Assembly (NCBI GenBank): GCA_041687075.1
Contig: JAWLCO010000018.1
Coordinates: 1 to 45,435, forward strand
Reading direction: 5' to 3'
Origin: ZC4RG25 sp041687075
GTDB lineage: Bacteria > Pseudomonadota > Alphaproteobacteria > Rhizobiales > Hyphomicrobiaceae
Length of the DNA: 45,435 bases
How positions within the stretch are numbered: the stretch's first letter is position 1; each line of letters begins with the position of its first letter. Shown here one piece after another: positions 36,042 to 45,332 of this stretch. The notes under the pieces were generated by a model that saw only the letters and a program-made list of their open reading frames with translations, was not told the origin of the DNA and did no database searches. Position numbers and translations under genes: made by a program.

Positions 36042-38330
36042 TCAGGACAGCTCTACCCCCTCAGCCCTGGCGAACTCCAGCAAGTCCGAACGAATGCTGC
36101 CGGATCTCGTCTCTAGCAGCTCATCGACCACGCCGGCAACTTTGGCCGCGTCGAGCGACAGGATCATCGATTTCACGGGACCGATGGAGGCCGGTGCCAT
36201 GGAAATCGTTCGGTAGCCCAGTCCGATCAAGGCCATGGCTTCCAGAGTACGCCCGGCCATTTCGCCGCAGAGCGTAACCGGCACCCCATGCCGGGCCCCG
36301 GCCCGAACAACCTGCTTCAGCGCTCGCAGGGCCGAAACGGACAACGGATCATAGCGATGCCCGACCTCGGCGTTCGCCCGGTCTGCCGCGAACAGGAACT
36401 GTAACAGATCGTTGCTGCCGACGGAGGCGAAGTCCACGTGCGGCATCAGGGCGTCGAGCTCATACAGCAGGCTCGGCACCTCGATCATCGCCCCGAGCCG
36501 GAGCTTGACCGGTCGCGGCACACCGCGCTTCTCCAAGAGCTCGACCTCGCGCGCGATGAGCCCCTTGGCGGCCTCGATCTCCCACACCGTCGAGACCATG
36601 GGGATCATGATGCTGAGCTCGCGCCCCGCCGCGGCCCGAAGCAGCGCCTGAACCTGCGTTCGGAACAGGCCAGGTCGATCGAGCGAAATGCGGATGGCCC
36701 GCCAGCCGAGCGCCGGGTTCTCCTCCTTGGGATGGCGGATGTACGGGAGGATTTTGTCTCCCCCGATGTCCAGGCTGCGGAACACCACCGGCTTGCTACC
36801 GGCGCCATCCATGATCTGCCGGTACGTCTCCGTCTGCTTGTCCCGCCGCGGGAATGTCGAGGAGACCATGAACTGCAGCTCGGTGCGGAACAAGCCGATG
36901 CCTTCCGCTCCCGATTCGACCAGATGCGGGATATCAACGATCAGACCCGCATTGATCTGCAGGTGAATCCTTGCCCCGTCCTTCGTCAACGTCGGCAGAT
37001 CGCGCAGCGCCTGGTACTGGCGCTGGCGCCGGGCCCGGAAGCGAACCTTGTCGGAGTAGGCAGCGACGACCTCGGCAGAGGGCCGGACGTGGACGTCGCC
37101 GGTCTCCGCATCAACGATGATCGGGTCCCCGGTCGCGACCTGCTCGACGATTCCCCTGGCTTGGCCAACGGCTGCCAGCCCGAGTGCCCGGGCGACGATC
37201 GCCACGTGGCTTTGGCCGCTCCCCTCCTCGATCACGAGACCGCGCAACTTCTCGCGGTTGTAGTCGAGGAGCTCGGCCGGCCCCATGGTACGGGCCACCA
37301 GGATCGTATCGGCCGGCAGCTGCAGGCCTTCCCGCGCCGCCGTGGTGCGCCCGGCAAGAATACGCAGCAGCCGATCGGAAAGATCGTCGAGATCGCGCAG
37401 CCGCTCACGCCAGTAGGGGTCATTCTGGCGCAGCATGCGGGTGCGGGTCGCATTCTGCACCCGCTCGACCGCCGCCTCGGCCGTCAGGCCCTCGCGCACC
37501 GCCGCCTCCATCCGGCGCATCCAGCCCCGGTCGTTGGCGAACATGCGATAGGCTTCCAGCACATCCCGATGATCTCCGGCCTGTGCCAGCGCTTCCGCAC
37601 TCATCATCTCGTCGAGACTGATGCGCAGCCGGTGAACCGCCGCTTCGAGCCGTTCCAGCTCCACCGCGACGTCCTCGGCGAGCAGCTTCGTCACCACGAC
37701 CCGCGGCTCGTGCAGCACAACGTGGCCCAGCGCAATGCCCTCGGAAATGGGCTCGCCCCGGGCCACGCCGGCGAGCGATCGGCTGATCTCGGCGGTTGCT
37801 CCCACGACGGCACCGGAGACGATGTGCTCGGCGACGACCATCGCGGTGGTCAGCAGCACCTCGACATCCTCGTCCGAGTACTCGCGCCGGGTCCTGTTCT
37901 GAACGGCGAGCACACCGAGCACCGTGCCGCCCCGCAGGACCGGCACCGCAAGCATCGAGTGATAGATCTCCTCACCCGTTTCAGGCCGGTAGGAGAACGC
38001 CGGATGCAGCTGCGCGTCCGGCTCGTTGATCGGCACGGCGATCTCGGCGCAGCGGCCGATAAGCCCCTCGCTCCGCTGCATGCGAGTATTGTGAACGGCC
38101 TCCTTCTTCAGGCCCTCGGTCGCGAACAGCTCGAGCGACCCGTCCTGGCGCTTGAGGTAGATCGAGCAAACCTCGGCTACCATCAGGCCGGAGATCTGAC
38201 GCACGATCTTGTCGAGCCGCGACTGCCCGTCGCCGGGCTCGGCCATGATCTCGCGCAGACGCCTCAGAATGACTCTGAGGGCAGGCTCCGTCGGTAGTGT
38301 GCGCGGGTCATCCCCACGTCTGGTCTGCAT
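36042..38330 (-). CDS. ptsP: Phosphoenolpyruvate-protein phosphotransferase PtsP (enzyme I-Ntr)
   Basis: A 762-residue enzyme that starts the nitrogen-related phosphotransferase relay (PtsP to NPr/PtsO to PtsN). Domains in order: an N-terminal GAF domain (about 20-165, LDKIVRQISGLMVAEVCSIY), the enzyme I N-terminal domain, a swivelling domain with the phosphorylated histidine in EEGSGQSHVAIVARALG, and the C-terminal PEP-binding barrel with FRTELQFM, FRSLDIGGDK, and SVGSNDLLQF. The GAF domain in E. coli relatives senses glutamine and 2-oxoglutarate. Length matches (about 755). It follows lysC by 112 bp, a familiar pairing in Hyphomicrobiales. Confidence 0.97.
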   Translation of the reverse strand: MQTRRGDDPRTLPTEPALRVILRRLREIMAEPGDGQSRLDKIVRQISGLMVAEVCSIYLKRQDGSLELFATEGLKKEAVHNTRMQRSEGLIGRCAEIAVPINEPDAQLHPAFSYRPETGEEIYHSMLAVPVLRGGTVLGVLAVQNRTRREYSDEDVEVLLTTAMVVAEHIVSGAVVGATAEISRSLAGVARGEPISEGIALGHVVLHEPRVVVTKLLAEDVAVELERLEAAVHRLRISLDEMMSAEALAQAGDHRDVLEAYRMFANDRGWMRRMEAAVREGLTAEAAVERVQNATRTRMLRQNDPYWRERLRDLDDLSDRLLRILAGRTTAAREGLQLPADTILVARTMGPAELLDYNREKLRGLVIEEGSGQSHVAIVARALGLAAVGQARGIVEQVATGDPIIVDAETGDVHVRPSAEVVAAYSDKVRFRARRQRQYQALRDLPTLTKDGARIHLQINAGLIVDIPHLVESGAEGIGLFRTELQFMVSSTFPRRDKQTETYRQIMDGAGSKPVVFRSLDIGGDKILPYIRHPKEENPALGWRAIRISLDRPGLFRTQVQALLRAAAGRELSIMIPMVSTVWEIEAAKGLIAREVELLEKRGVPRPVKLRLGAMIEVPSLLYELDALMPHVDFASVGSNDLLQFLFAADRANAEVGHRYDPLSVSALRALKQVVRAGARHGVPVTLCGEMAGRTLEAMALIGLGYRTISMAPASIGPVKSMILSLDAAKVAGVVDELLETRSGSIRSDLLEFARAEGVELS

Positions 38331-38420
38331 GGCGGCTGCCGTTCAGTAGTCCTTTTGCGGACGGCGGATGGCGAGGGCCCGGCGCCCTCCTGCCCCGGCC
38401 CTCCTGCACATGTGATCTGG

Positions 38421-38438
38421 CGCCCGCCCGAGCGGGCG
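38421..38438 (-). other. GC-rich hairpin between lysC and ptsP
   Basis: Five bases after the lysC stop, CGCCCGC and GCGGGCG pair perfectly with a TCGG loop on the minus strand. No U-run follows, so it is a possible mRNA 3' stabiliser or weak terminator. A smaller GAGGGC/GCCCTC stem lies further on (38373-38389). Confidence 0.6.
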
Positions 38439-38442
38439 ACCA

Positions 38443-39708
38443 CTAATCCTTGTCGAGTCCGTACAGCGTATGCAAGGTGCGCACGGCGAGCTCCGCGTAC
38501 GCGGCGTCGATCAAAACGCTGATTTTGATCTCCGATGTGGTGATCGCAAGGATATTGATGCCTTTCTCGGCCAGAGCCTTGAACATCTGAGCCGCGACAC
38601 CGGCATGGCTGCGCATGCCGACCCCGATGACCGAAATCTTCACCACGTCGGCCGAGCTGTTGATCTCGGAGAAACCGACCGTCTCCTGACACCCGCGCAG
38701 AACCTCGATCGTTTTCGGCAGCTCGGAGGCGCCGACTGTAAACGTCATGTCGGTATGCTTCCCATCCGCGGACAGGTTCTGCACGATCATGTCCACGTTG
38801 ACGTTAGCCTCCGCCAGGGGCCCGAAGATGCTGGCCGCGACGCCAGGTTTGTCGGCCACTTGCCTGATCGTGACCTTCGCCTCGTCCTTCGCGTAGGCGA
38901 TACCGCTGACAACCTGGCTCTCCACGATTTCTTCCTCGTCACAAACAATGGTGCCGATGTTCTGCCATTCCGCATTGCAGCGGACCGGCTCGATGGTCTC
39001 GGCATCCGCAAAGCTGGACAGCACCCGCGTGCGCATCCGGTGAACCATCGCCAGCTCGACAGACCGGGTCTGCAGCACCTTGGAGCCCAAAGAGGCCATC
39101 TCCAGCATCTCCTCGTAGGAGACACGCGGCAGACGGCGCGCCGTCGGGACGATGCGTGGATCAGTGGTGTAGACCCCGTCCACGTCCGTGTAGATGTCGC
39201 AGACATCGGCGCCAAGCGCGACGGCCAGGGCCACGGCGCTGGTATCCGATCCGCCGCGGCCGAGTGTGGCAATCCGGTTGCGCTGGGGCTCGAGCCCTTG
39301 GAAGCCAGTTACCACGGCAACCTCGCCCTGCGCCAGTCGCTGCCGCACCTCATCAGCCCGAATCTCCTGGATCCGGGCCGCGCCATGGGCGGTATCAGTC
39401 ATGATCGGGATCTGCCAGCCCTGCCAGGAGCGGGCCGGAATGCCCATCGACTGCAGCACGATGGCGAGCAGCCCTGCGGTCACCTGTTCGCCCGAGGCGA
39501 CAACAGCATCGTACTCGCGCGCGTCATGCAGCAGCGAAGCCTCGCGCACCCACGCAACGAGCTGATTTGTATGGCCCGCCATCGCCGACACGACGACGGC
39601 CACCTGGTTCCTGGCATCGATCTCGCGTTTGACGTGACGGGCCACCGTGCGGATGCGGTTGATATCTGCAACGGACGTGCCGCCGAATTTCATCACTACG
39701 ACTGCCAT
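38443..39708 (-). CDS. lysC: Aspartate kinase
   Basis: The 421-residue enzyme that makes aspartyl phosphate, the first step to lysine, threonine, methionine and diaminopimelate. The kinase domain begins MAVVVMKFGGTSVADINRIR, and TLGRGGSDTSAVALAVALGA is the ATP-binding part. Two C-terminal ACT domains (about 260-420, with VADKPGVAASIFGPLAEANV and GVGMRSHAGVAAQMFKALAE) bind the feedback amino acids. The true start is ATG 39708; the frame stays open 57 codons upstream but without similarity. No Shine-Dalgarno is evident. The homoserine kinase gene thrB in this window acts further along the same pathway. Confidence 0.97.
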   Translation of the reverse strand: MAVVVMKFGGTSVADINRIRTVARHVKREIDARNQVAVVVSAMAGHTNQLVAWVREASLLHDAREYDAVVASGEQVTAGLLAIVLQSMGIPARSWQGWQIPIMTDTAHGAARIQEIRADEVRQRLAQGEVAVVTGFQGLEPQRNRIATLGRGGSDTSAVALAVALGADVCDIYTDVDGVYTTDPRIVPTARRLPRVSYEEMLEMASLGSKVLQTRSVELAMVHRMRTRVLSSFADAETIEPVRCNAEWQNIGTIVCDEEEIVESQVVSGIAYAKDEAKVTIRQVADKPGVAASIFGPLAEANVNVDMIVQNLSADGKHTDMTFTVGASELPKTIEVLRGCQETVGFSEINSSADVVKISVIGVGMRSHAGVAAQMFKALAEKGINILAITTSEIKISVLIDAAYAELAVRTLHTLYGLDKD

Positions 39709-39820
39709 GCGTATACCCGTTGCGCCAATCACCTCGTGCTCGGTGCCGCGCGGTGCGGTACAGAGGACAAGGCAACCGGAGCTTCTCCTCGTTTCAGCGG
39801 ACTGGCCCGAACGGGCCGTA

Positions 39821-39849
39821 CTCATAGCGATAACGCACCAGAGCTGCAA
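39821..39849 (-). promoter_or_regulatory. Candidate lysC promoter
   Basis: TTGCAG (39849-39844) and TATGAG (39826-39821) are 17 bp apart on the minus strand. A GGCCCG-AA-CGGGCC palindrome (39804-39817) covers the likely transcript start, leaving a leader of about 105 nt. Confidence 0.45.
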
Positions 39850-39902
39850 CCAATGCGACGTAGCCTTGACATCCTCCACAATAATCGCGCGAGATCGCTG
39901 CC

Positions 39903-40664
39903 ATGATGTCCGCCAGTCCGAGCCAACCCACTCTAGATCCTGAAGAAATCGACCGCTTCGCGCGGCTCGCGGGGCAGTGGTGGAATCCGGACGGGGAGTT
40001 CCGGCCGCTGCACAAGCTGGGCCCGGCGCGACTCTCGTTCATCAGGTCGCATCTGGTGCGCCACTTCGGCCTGCCCGAGCGAGGCGCCAAGCCCCTCGCC
40101 GATCTGACGGTGCTCGACATCGGCTGCGGTGGCGGGCTGATCTCCGAGCCTATCGCCCGGCTCGGCGCGCGCGTCACCGGCATCGATCCTGCCAAGGAGA
40201 ACATTGCGGCAGCGATCCAGCACGCGGCGCCTCAGGGGCTGGCGATCGATTACCGCGCCTGCCGGGCTGAGGATCTCCTGCAGGAGCAGGCCCGGTTCGA
40301 CGCTGTGGTCTGCCTCGAGGTCATTGAGCACGTCCCGGACCCGCAGGCATTCATCCGGACCTGTACGGCGCTGGTGCGGCCGGGAGGGCTGTTCATTGCC
40401 TCCACGATCAATCGGACGATCAAGGCTTATGCGCTCGCAATCGTCGGTGCCGAGTACATCTTGCGCTGGCTGCCGGTGGGAACGCACCAGTGGGACAGGT
40501 TCGTTACGCCGGAAGAGCTGACACGTTACTGCGAGGCGGCAGGGTTGCAGGCGCCCACCTGCGAGGGTCTTATCTATAATCCGTTGAGCGACCGCTGGTC
40601 CCTGGGTGCCGACACCGACGTCAATTATATGGCTGCGGCTTCAAAACCGCTCTCGACGACCTAA
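39903..40664 (+). CDS. ubiG: Ubiquinone biosynthesis O-methyltransferase
   Basis: A 253-residue SAM-dependent enzyme that performs the two O-methylation steps of ubiquinone synthesis. The N-terminus DPEEIDRFARLAGQWWNPDG is the UbiG hallmark. SAM motif I is LDIGCGGGLISEPIARLG (71-88), and later motifs are CLEVIEHVPDP and FIASTINRTIKAYALAIVGAEY (quoted in part: STINRTIKAYALAIVGAEY). Two ATG codons are adjacent at 39903 and 39906. It diverges from lysC across 194 bp and ends 21 bp from the convergent hydrolase gene. Confidence 0.97.
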   Translation: MMSASPSQPTLDPEEIDRFARLAGQWWNPDGEFRPLHKLGPARLSFIRSHLVRHFGLPERGAKPLADLTVLDIGCGGGLISEPIARLGARVTGIDPAKENIAAAIQHAAPQGLAIDYRACRAEDLLQEQARFDAVVCLEVIEHVPDPQAFIRTCTALVRPGGLFIASTINRTIKAYALAIVGAEYILRWLPVGTHQWDRFVTPEELTRYCEAAGLQAPTCEGLIYNPLSDRWSLGADTDVNYMAAASKPLSTT

Positions 40665-40685
40665 ACCGCGGGGCGCTTTGCCGGA

Positions 40686-41513
40686 TCAAGGGCGAGCCAG
40701 CTGAAGAACGCGCTGTACCATTGCGCTTTCCGGCAGCGTCAGCTCATCGACCACGGTGAAGTGGTTGGCATTCGGCACAACCACACACTTGGCCTTGACG
40801 CCGGCCGCTGACCACGTCGCGGTGATGTCCAGGCTCTGGCGCAGGAACTCCGGACTCTCCGCCCCGCCGACCGCCGCAACAAACGTCCGGTCCGGCGGCG
40901 GAGGCTGCCACAGGATCGGGCTCGCTTCCCGGGCCGATTCCGGCGTAAGTCGCAAGGCCTCGTTGAGGCTTGTCGGGATCAGCGGCTCCAGCTCGAAGAC
41001 TCCGCTGATCGCGTAGGCCGCGCGGACGAGATCGGCAGGTGCGCCGTGCTTCGACCAGTCGGTCGCCATCAGCGCTGCCGCCAGATGCCCGCCCGCGGAG
41101 TGGCCGACGACTACGGGCCGCCTGTTGGTCCGGCGCCAAAGCGCAACGAGAAACTGGCGCATCTCATCGGTGATTTGTGCGATCGTGGCCTCGGGGCACA
41201 GCGTATAGGACGGAAGCGCCACCGCCGCGCCTTTGCCAACCAGCGCCTCGGCGGCGAAGCTGTAGTCGGCCCGGTCGCCGCGCTGCCAGTAGCCGCCGTG
41301 GATATAGACGACGAGTGGAGCATCTGCGCTGTCCCCCGACGGTCTGAACAGATCGAATTGATGGCGCGGACCGGAGCCGTAGGGCTGGTCCAGCTCGCCT
41401 TGCAAGGTCGACCGGACGCGCGCGGACTGCTCCGCCCAGCGTGCCATGATATCGGTGTGCTCCGGCACGCGCCGGCGATTGTTGTACTCGGCTTCGTAGT
41501 CGATCTCTGCCAC
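40686..41513 (-). CDS. Alpha/beta hydrolase, kynurenine formamidase/carboxylesterase-like
   Basis: A 275-residue soluble serine hydrolase. The oxyanion motif HGGYW is at 72-76, the nucleophile Ser139 lies in VVGHSAGGHLAAALM, and the likely catalytic His is H251 in PNANHFTVVDEL. HGG(x)W plus GHSAGG is seen in arylformamidase-like (N-formylkynurenine) and BD-FAE-type hydrolases; no tryptophan-pathway genes are nearby, so the substrate is unclear. The start is GTG 41513 with AAGGGGA five bases upstream. It is 11 bp downstream of the GMC oxidoreductase gene and the last gene of that run. Confidence 0.85.
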   Translation of the reverse strand: MAEIDYEAEYNNRRRVPEHTDIMARWAEQSARVRSTLQGELDQPYGSGPRHQFDLFRPSGDSADAPLVVYIHGGYWQRGDRADYSFAAEALVGKGAAVALPSYTLCPEATIAQITDEMRQFLVALWRRTNRRPVVVGHSAGGHLAAALMATDWSKHGAPADLVRAAYAISGVFELEPLIPTSLNEALRLTPESAREASPILWQPPPPDRTFVAAVGGAESPEFLRQSLDITATWSAAGVKAKCVVVPNANHFTVVDELTLPESAMVQRVLQLARP

Positions 41514-41524
41514 GGCTGTCCCCT

Positions 41525-43156
41525 TCAGGCAGCTTGCGCGCCCTGCCGCGCATCCTCCCGGATCATGTCGGATGCCTTCTCGCCGATCATGATCGCCGGC
41601 GCATTGGTGTTGCCGGACGTCATCGTCGGCATGATCGAGGCATCGACCACCCGCAGCCCCGCGATGCCGTGCACGCGCAGACGCTCGTCAACGACCGCCA
41701 TCGGGTCGCGGCCCATTTTGCAGGTCCCGCACGGGTGGAAAATCGTCGTGCCTTTCGCCTTGGCGAAGGCCATCAGTTCCTCGTCGCTCTCGACGCCTGC
41801 CCCCGGCAGGAACTCTCGCTTCACATGGCGGGCGAATTCCGGCTGCGCCGCGATCCTGCGCAACATCCGCAGACCGGCCAGCAGAACCTCGCAGTCGGTT
41901 TCGGAGGCGAGGTAGTTCGCAACGATGCTGGGCGGGATGGCGGGATCGGGTGCCGTAATCGAAATCACGCCCCGGCTCTCGGGCCGAAGCTGGCACACGG
42001 ATGCGGTCACTCCCGAGAATGGATGCAGACCTTGCCCCGGCCGCTCGGCCGAGAGCGGCATGAAGTGCACCTGCACGTCCGGCACCTCGAGGCCCGGGCG
42101 CGAGCGGGCGAAAACGCCAACCACGCCCGCGCCGATGGTGAGAATGCCACTGCGGGAGAAGGCATACTCCAGCCCGGCCCGGAACTGCATCAGCCGGCTA
42201 TGCCAGACATCATTGAGGCTGGCGGGCAGCGAGCAGTCGTAGACGAAACGGGCTTGAAAATGATCCTGCAGGTTCTCGCCGACGCCCGGCAGCTCATGCA
42301 GGACCCCGACACCGGCCTTCTGCAGCACCGCTCCGGGGCCGATACCAGAAACCTGAAGCAGCTGCGGACTGCCGATCGCCCCGGCGGCGAGCAGCACCTC
42401 GCGGGTGGCCTTGACCGTGCGCGTTTGACCATCCCGGCGGTAGACCACACCCGTCGCCCGGCGGCCCTCGAGTTCAACCCGCTTCACCTCGGCATTGGTG
42501 ATGATGGCGAGGTTGCTGCGCGAGCGGACCGGGTTGAGATAGCCCACCGCGGTCGAGCAACGCCGGCCGTTCCGTGTGGTGAGCTGATAATATCCGACGC
42601 CTTCCTGGTTCGCGCCGTTGAAGTCGGTCGTGCGCGGAATGCCGGCCGCGACGCAGGCCGCAATGTAGGATTCGCACAGCGGATTCTTCATGCGAACGTC
42701 CGAGACGCCGAGCGGCCCACCGGCGCCGTGGTATTCGTCCTCGCCGCGCTCCTGATCCTCAGCGCGCTTGAAGTAGGGCAGCACGTCCTGATACGACCAG
42801 CCCGCGTTGCCGAGCTGGCGCCACATATCAAAGTCTTGTGCCTGTCCGCGGACGTAGAGCAGTCCATTGACGGCGCTGGTGCCGCCGAGCACGCGCCCGC
42901 GGGGCCACGGCACGATGCGCCCGTCGAGGTACGGCTCAGGCCCGGCGCCGAATTGCCAGGTCAGATTCGGGTTGAACATCGTACGGAAGTAGCCCGCCGG
43001 AATATGGAGCCACGGATTGCGATCCCGTCCGCCCGCTTCCAGCAGCGCCACGCGCACGGCCGGATCCGCGCTCAGGCGGTTGGCCAGTACACAGCCGGCC
43101 GAGCCCGCACCGACAATGACGTAGTCGAACGTCTCTGTGCCCCCTTCAGAACTCAT
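41525..43156 (-). CDS. GMC-family FAD oxidoreductase (choline dehydrogenase-like)
   Basis: A 543-residue flavoprotein of the glucose-methanol-choline oxidoreductase family, oxidising an alcohol to an aldehyde or acid. The FAD-binding motif is GAGSAG at 16-21 (FDYVIVGAGSAGCVLANRLS). GMC signature parts are GRVLGGTSAVNGLLYVRG and GAIGSPQLLQVSGIGPG. The C-terminal catalytic region is HPCGTCKMG, and the end has NTNAPAIMIGEKASDMI. Choline dehydrogenase BetA is the best-known relative, but the same profile covers many alcohols (polyethylene glycol, sugar alcohols), so I give no symbol. GGAGGAG lies four bases before the ATG. It sits in an operon with a sugar-type ABC transporter and a hydroxyacid dehydrogenase. 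Confidence 0.92.
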   Translation of the reverse strand: MSSEGGTETFDYVIVGAGSAGCVLANRLSADPAVRVALLEAGGRDRNPWLHIPAGYFRTMFNPNLTWQFGAGPEPYLDGRIVPWPRGRVLGGTSAVNGLLYVRGQAQDFDMWRQLGNAGWSYQDVLPYFKRAEDQERGEDEYHGAGGPLGVSDVRMKNPLCESYIAACVAAGIPRTTDFNGANQEGVGYYQLTTRNGRRCSTAVGYLNPVRSRSNLAIITNAEVKRVELEGRRATGVVYRRDGQTRTVKATREVLLAAGAIGSPQLLQVSGIGPGAVLQKAGVGVLHELPGVGENLQDHFQARFVYDCSLPASLNDVWHSRLMQFRAGLEYAFSRSGILTIGAGVVGVFARSRPGLEVPDVQVHFMPLSAERPGQGLHPFSGVTASVCQLRPESRGVISITAPDPAIPPSIVANYLASETDCEVLLAGLRMLRRIAAQPEFARHVKREFLPGAGVESDEELMAFAKAKGTTIFHPCGTCKMGRDPMAVVDERLRVHGIAGLRVVDASIMPTMTSGNTNAPAIMIGEKASDMIREDARQGAQAA

Positions 43157-43207
43157 CGTCTCCTCCGCAACTGATGCCTTGTCGCCGATCAGCTTCCGCG
43201 GCTGCTT

Positions 43208-44092
43208 TTACGACGTCTTCGCGCGGAGGGCACGATAGATCTCGATGACCTGGCTGTCGTCCTTGCCGCCGAGGCCGAGGCCGGAGGCGGCTACGAAAAG
43301 CTGGTGGGCGGCCGCGGCCAGCGGAAGCCCCATTTTCACGGAGCGGCCGGCTTCAAGCACGATGCCGAGGTCCTTCACGAAGATGTCGAGGGCGCTCGTC
43401 ACCTGGCCGTCATCGGCCACCATCCGTGGGCCACGGTTCTGCAGCATCCAGCTCGAGGCCGCGGAGCCCGACAGGATCTCCTGCGCGAGCTTCGGATCGA
43501 CGCCGGCCCGCTCCGCAAGGGCCAGTCCTTCGGCTGCGGTGGCGATGTGCACGCCACAGAGGAGCTGGTTGATGGTCTTCATCACGGCGCCCTGCCCGGG
43601 CTCCTCGCCGAGATGGAAGATGTTGGTGCCCATTGCATCGAGAATGGGCTTGGAGCGGGTGAAGGCCGGCTGCGCGGCGCCGACCATGATGGTGAGCGCG
43701 CCAGCCGTCGCGCCGGCGACGCCGCCAGATACGGGCGCATCGACGAAGCTCCGGCCGGTGTCCGCTACGCGCCTGGCCATTTCCGCCACCCGTCCCGGCG
43801 GGCAGGTCGCCATCAGGATGACTGTCGCTTCGGAAGCCAGAACATCAAGGGTGCCCAGCTCGAAGAGCACCTGCTCCGCCTGATCCGCATTGACGACCAT
43901 CAGAACGAGGTGAGTTGCGCCATCGGCCGCTTCGCGCGCGCTCTTCGCCGCGTGGCCACCGGCTTCGGCAAGGCTCGACACCGCTTCGGCCCGGACGTCG
44001 TATCCCACGACGCGGAACTGCTTCTGCACAAGATTTCGGGCCATCGGCAGCCCCATGGCTCCGAGCCCGATGAAGGCAATCGTCTCCGGCAT
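43208..44092 (-). CDS. 3-hydroxyisobutyrate dehydrogenase-family oxidoreductase
   Basis: A 294-residue NAD(P)-dependent beta-hydroxyacid dehydrogenase. The Rossmann motif is IGLGAMG at 8-14 (MPETIAFIGLGAMGLPMARN), the substrate-binding block FVDAPVSGGVAGA is at 117-129, and the catalytic lysine is K172 in GAVMKTINQLLCG. Members act on 3-hydroxyisobutyrate, tartronate semialdehyde, L-threonate and similar acids. The start at ATG 44092 is set by the conserved N-terminus; the frame is open 27 codons upstream without similarity. It lies between the ABC ATPase and the GMC gene, 51 bp before the latter, so it may act on a product of the alcohol oxidation. Confidence 0.9.
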   Translation of the reverse strand: MPETIAFIGLGAMGLPMARNLVQKQFRVVGYDVRAEAVSSLAEAGGHAAKSAREAADGATHLVLMVVNADQAEQVLFELGTLDVLASEATVILMATCPPGRVAEMARRVADTGRSFVDAPVSGGVAGATAGALTIMVGAAQPAFTRSKPILDAMGTNIFHLGEEPGQGAVMKTINQLLCGVHIATAAEGLALAERAGVDPKLAQEILSGSAASSWMLQNRGPRMVADDGQVTSALDIFVKDLGIVLEAGRSVKMGLPLAAAAHQLFVAASGLGLGGKDDSQVIEIYRALRAKTS

Positions 44093-44211
44093 CTCCCCGC
44101 CCACTTGCTGTTCGTACTGCACCCTTCCAGCCCCCAGGCATCGAGGACCGGTTCGATTGCAGGAACAATGCACCGAGCAGCCGGGGTCGCGCTACCGATT
44201 TGATCGGGATG

Positions 44212-45303
44212 TCAAATCGCGAGCTCGGTTTCGATGTCGAAGAAGTGCAGGCGGTCGGGATTGACGGCAAGGCGCAGCTTCTCGTGGACCTTCGTCTTCA
44301 AGGTCGGCTCGACAGCTGCGGCCATGGTATCGGGACCAACGGAGACATCGAGCAGGATCTCCGAGCCGAGCTGCTCTACGACCTCGACAACCGCATCGAA
44401 GCAGCACCCTGCGGCGTCCGCCGAATTGGCGACGCGCAGATCCTCCGGACGCACTCCCACTGTCACCTGCTGCCCGACGTAATTGCGCAGGCCGGCCACG
44501 TTCCGCTCGGGCACCTTGAGCCGGAGCCCGCTGTTCCCGAGCCAAAGCTCGTCCCCCTCCCCCTGCACGGTCACGTTGGCGAAATTCATCGCCGGCGAGC
44601 CGATAAAGCCGGCGACGAACCTGTTGGCAGGCGCATTGTAGAGCTCGAGCGGCTCTCCCACCTGCTGCACCCAGCCGTCCCGCATCACCACCACGCGGTC
44701 GCCCAAGGTCATCGCCTCGATCTGATCGTGGGTGACGTAGATTGCCGTCGTGCCGAGGCGCTCATGCAGCTTCTTCAGTTCCACCCGCATCTGCACCCGC
44801 AGTTTGGCGTCGAGATTCGACAGCGGCTCGTCGAAGAGGAAGACCTGCGGATGTCGGACGATGGCCCGGCCGAGTGCGACGCGCTGGCGCTGACCACCCG
44901 AAAGCTGGCGAGGCTTGCGTTCGAGAAGCTGCTCGATCCCCAAGATATCCGCGGCCTGCTTCACGCGCTGTTTGATTTCGGCCTTGTCGAACTTTCGCAT
45001 TTTGAGGCCGAAGGCCATGTTGTCGAATACGCTCATGTGCGGATAGAGCGCGTAATTCTGAAACACCATGGCGATGTCGCGATCCATCGGCGGGAGCTCG
45101 TTCACGACCTGCTCGCCGATCAGGATGTTGCCCGAGCTGATCGCCTCGAGGCCCGCAACCATTCGCAGCGTCGTCGTCTTGCCGCAGCCTGACGGGCCGA
45201 CGAAGACCATGAACTCCTTGTCGGCGATCGTGAGGTTGACGTCTTTGACGGCGTGAACGCTGTCGTAGAACTTGTTGATCTGCTTCAGGACGACCTGCGC
45301 CAT
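44212..45303 (-). CDS. UgpC/MalK-type ABC transporter ATPase
   Basis: A 363-residue ATPase of the CUT1 sugar/polyol importer class. Walker A GPSGCGKT is at 36-43, signature LSGGQ at 134-138, Walker B leads to DEPLSNLDAKLR (158-169), and H-loop THD follows. The C-terminal 120 residues form the regulatory OB-fold (TOBE) domain with VGVRPEDLRV, typical of MalK, UgpC and MsmX. These proteins energise uptake of maltose, glycerol-3-phosphate, trehalose or polyols, and one ATPase can serve several transporters. Directly upstream is the end of a MalG-type permease (29 bp gap). A 119-bp gap precedes the dehydrogenase downstream. Confidence 0.94.
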   Translation of the reverse strand: MAQVVLKQINKFYDSVHAVKDVNLTIADKEFMVFVGPSGCGKTTTLRMVAGLEAISSGNILIGEQVVNELPPMDRDIAMVFQNYALYPHMSVFDNMAFGLKMRKFDKAEIKQRVKQAADILGIEQLLERKPRQLSGGQRQRVALGRAIVRHPQVFLFDEPLSNLDAKLRVQMRVELKKLHERLGTTAIYVTHDQIEAMTLGDRVVVMRDGWVQQVGEPLELYNAPANRFVAGFIGSPAMNFANVTVQGEGDELWLGNSGLRLKVPERNVAGLRNYVGQQVTVGVRPEDLRVANSADAAGCCFDAVVEVVEQLGSEILLDVSVGPDTMAAAVEPTLKTKVHEKLRLAVNPDRLHFFDIETELAI

Positions 45304-45332
45304 TCTCTTCTGACCTTATACTCGACCGGTAC

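Noticed and set aside
36438..38297. A 619-codon plus-strand open frame opposite ptsP
   Set aside because: It is the antisense shadow of a clearly conserved gene. High GC at third codon positions removes stops in the opposite frame. No domain is visible.
39866..39902. TTGACA at 39866-39871 as a ubiG promoter
   Set aside because: No acceptable -10 lies 16-18 bp downstream (GCGAGA), so only half a promoter is present.
38470..39906. A 478-codon plus-strand open frame opposite lysC
   Set aside because: Antisense shadow of lysC; no motif, and it would overlap the lysC promoter and the ubiG start.
41534..43174. A 546-codon plus-strand open frame opposite the GMC oxidoreductase
   Set aside because: Same cause: antisense of a well-supported gene, composition rich in Arg, Ala and His, with no recognisable motif.
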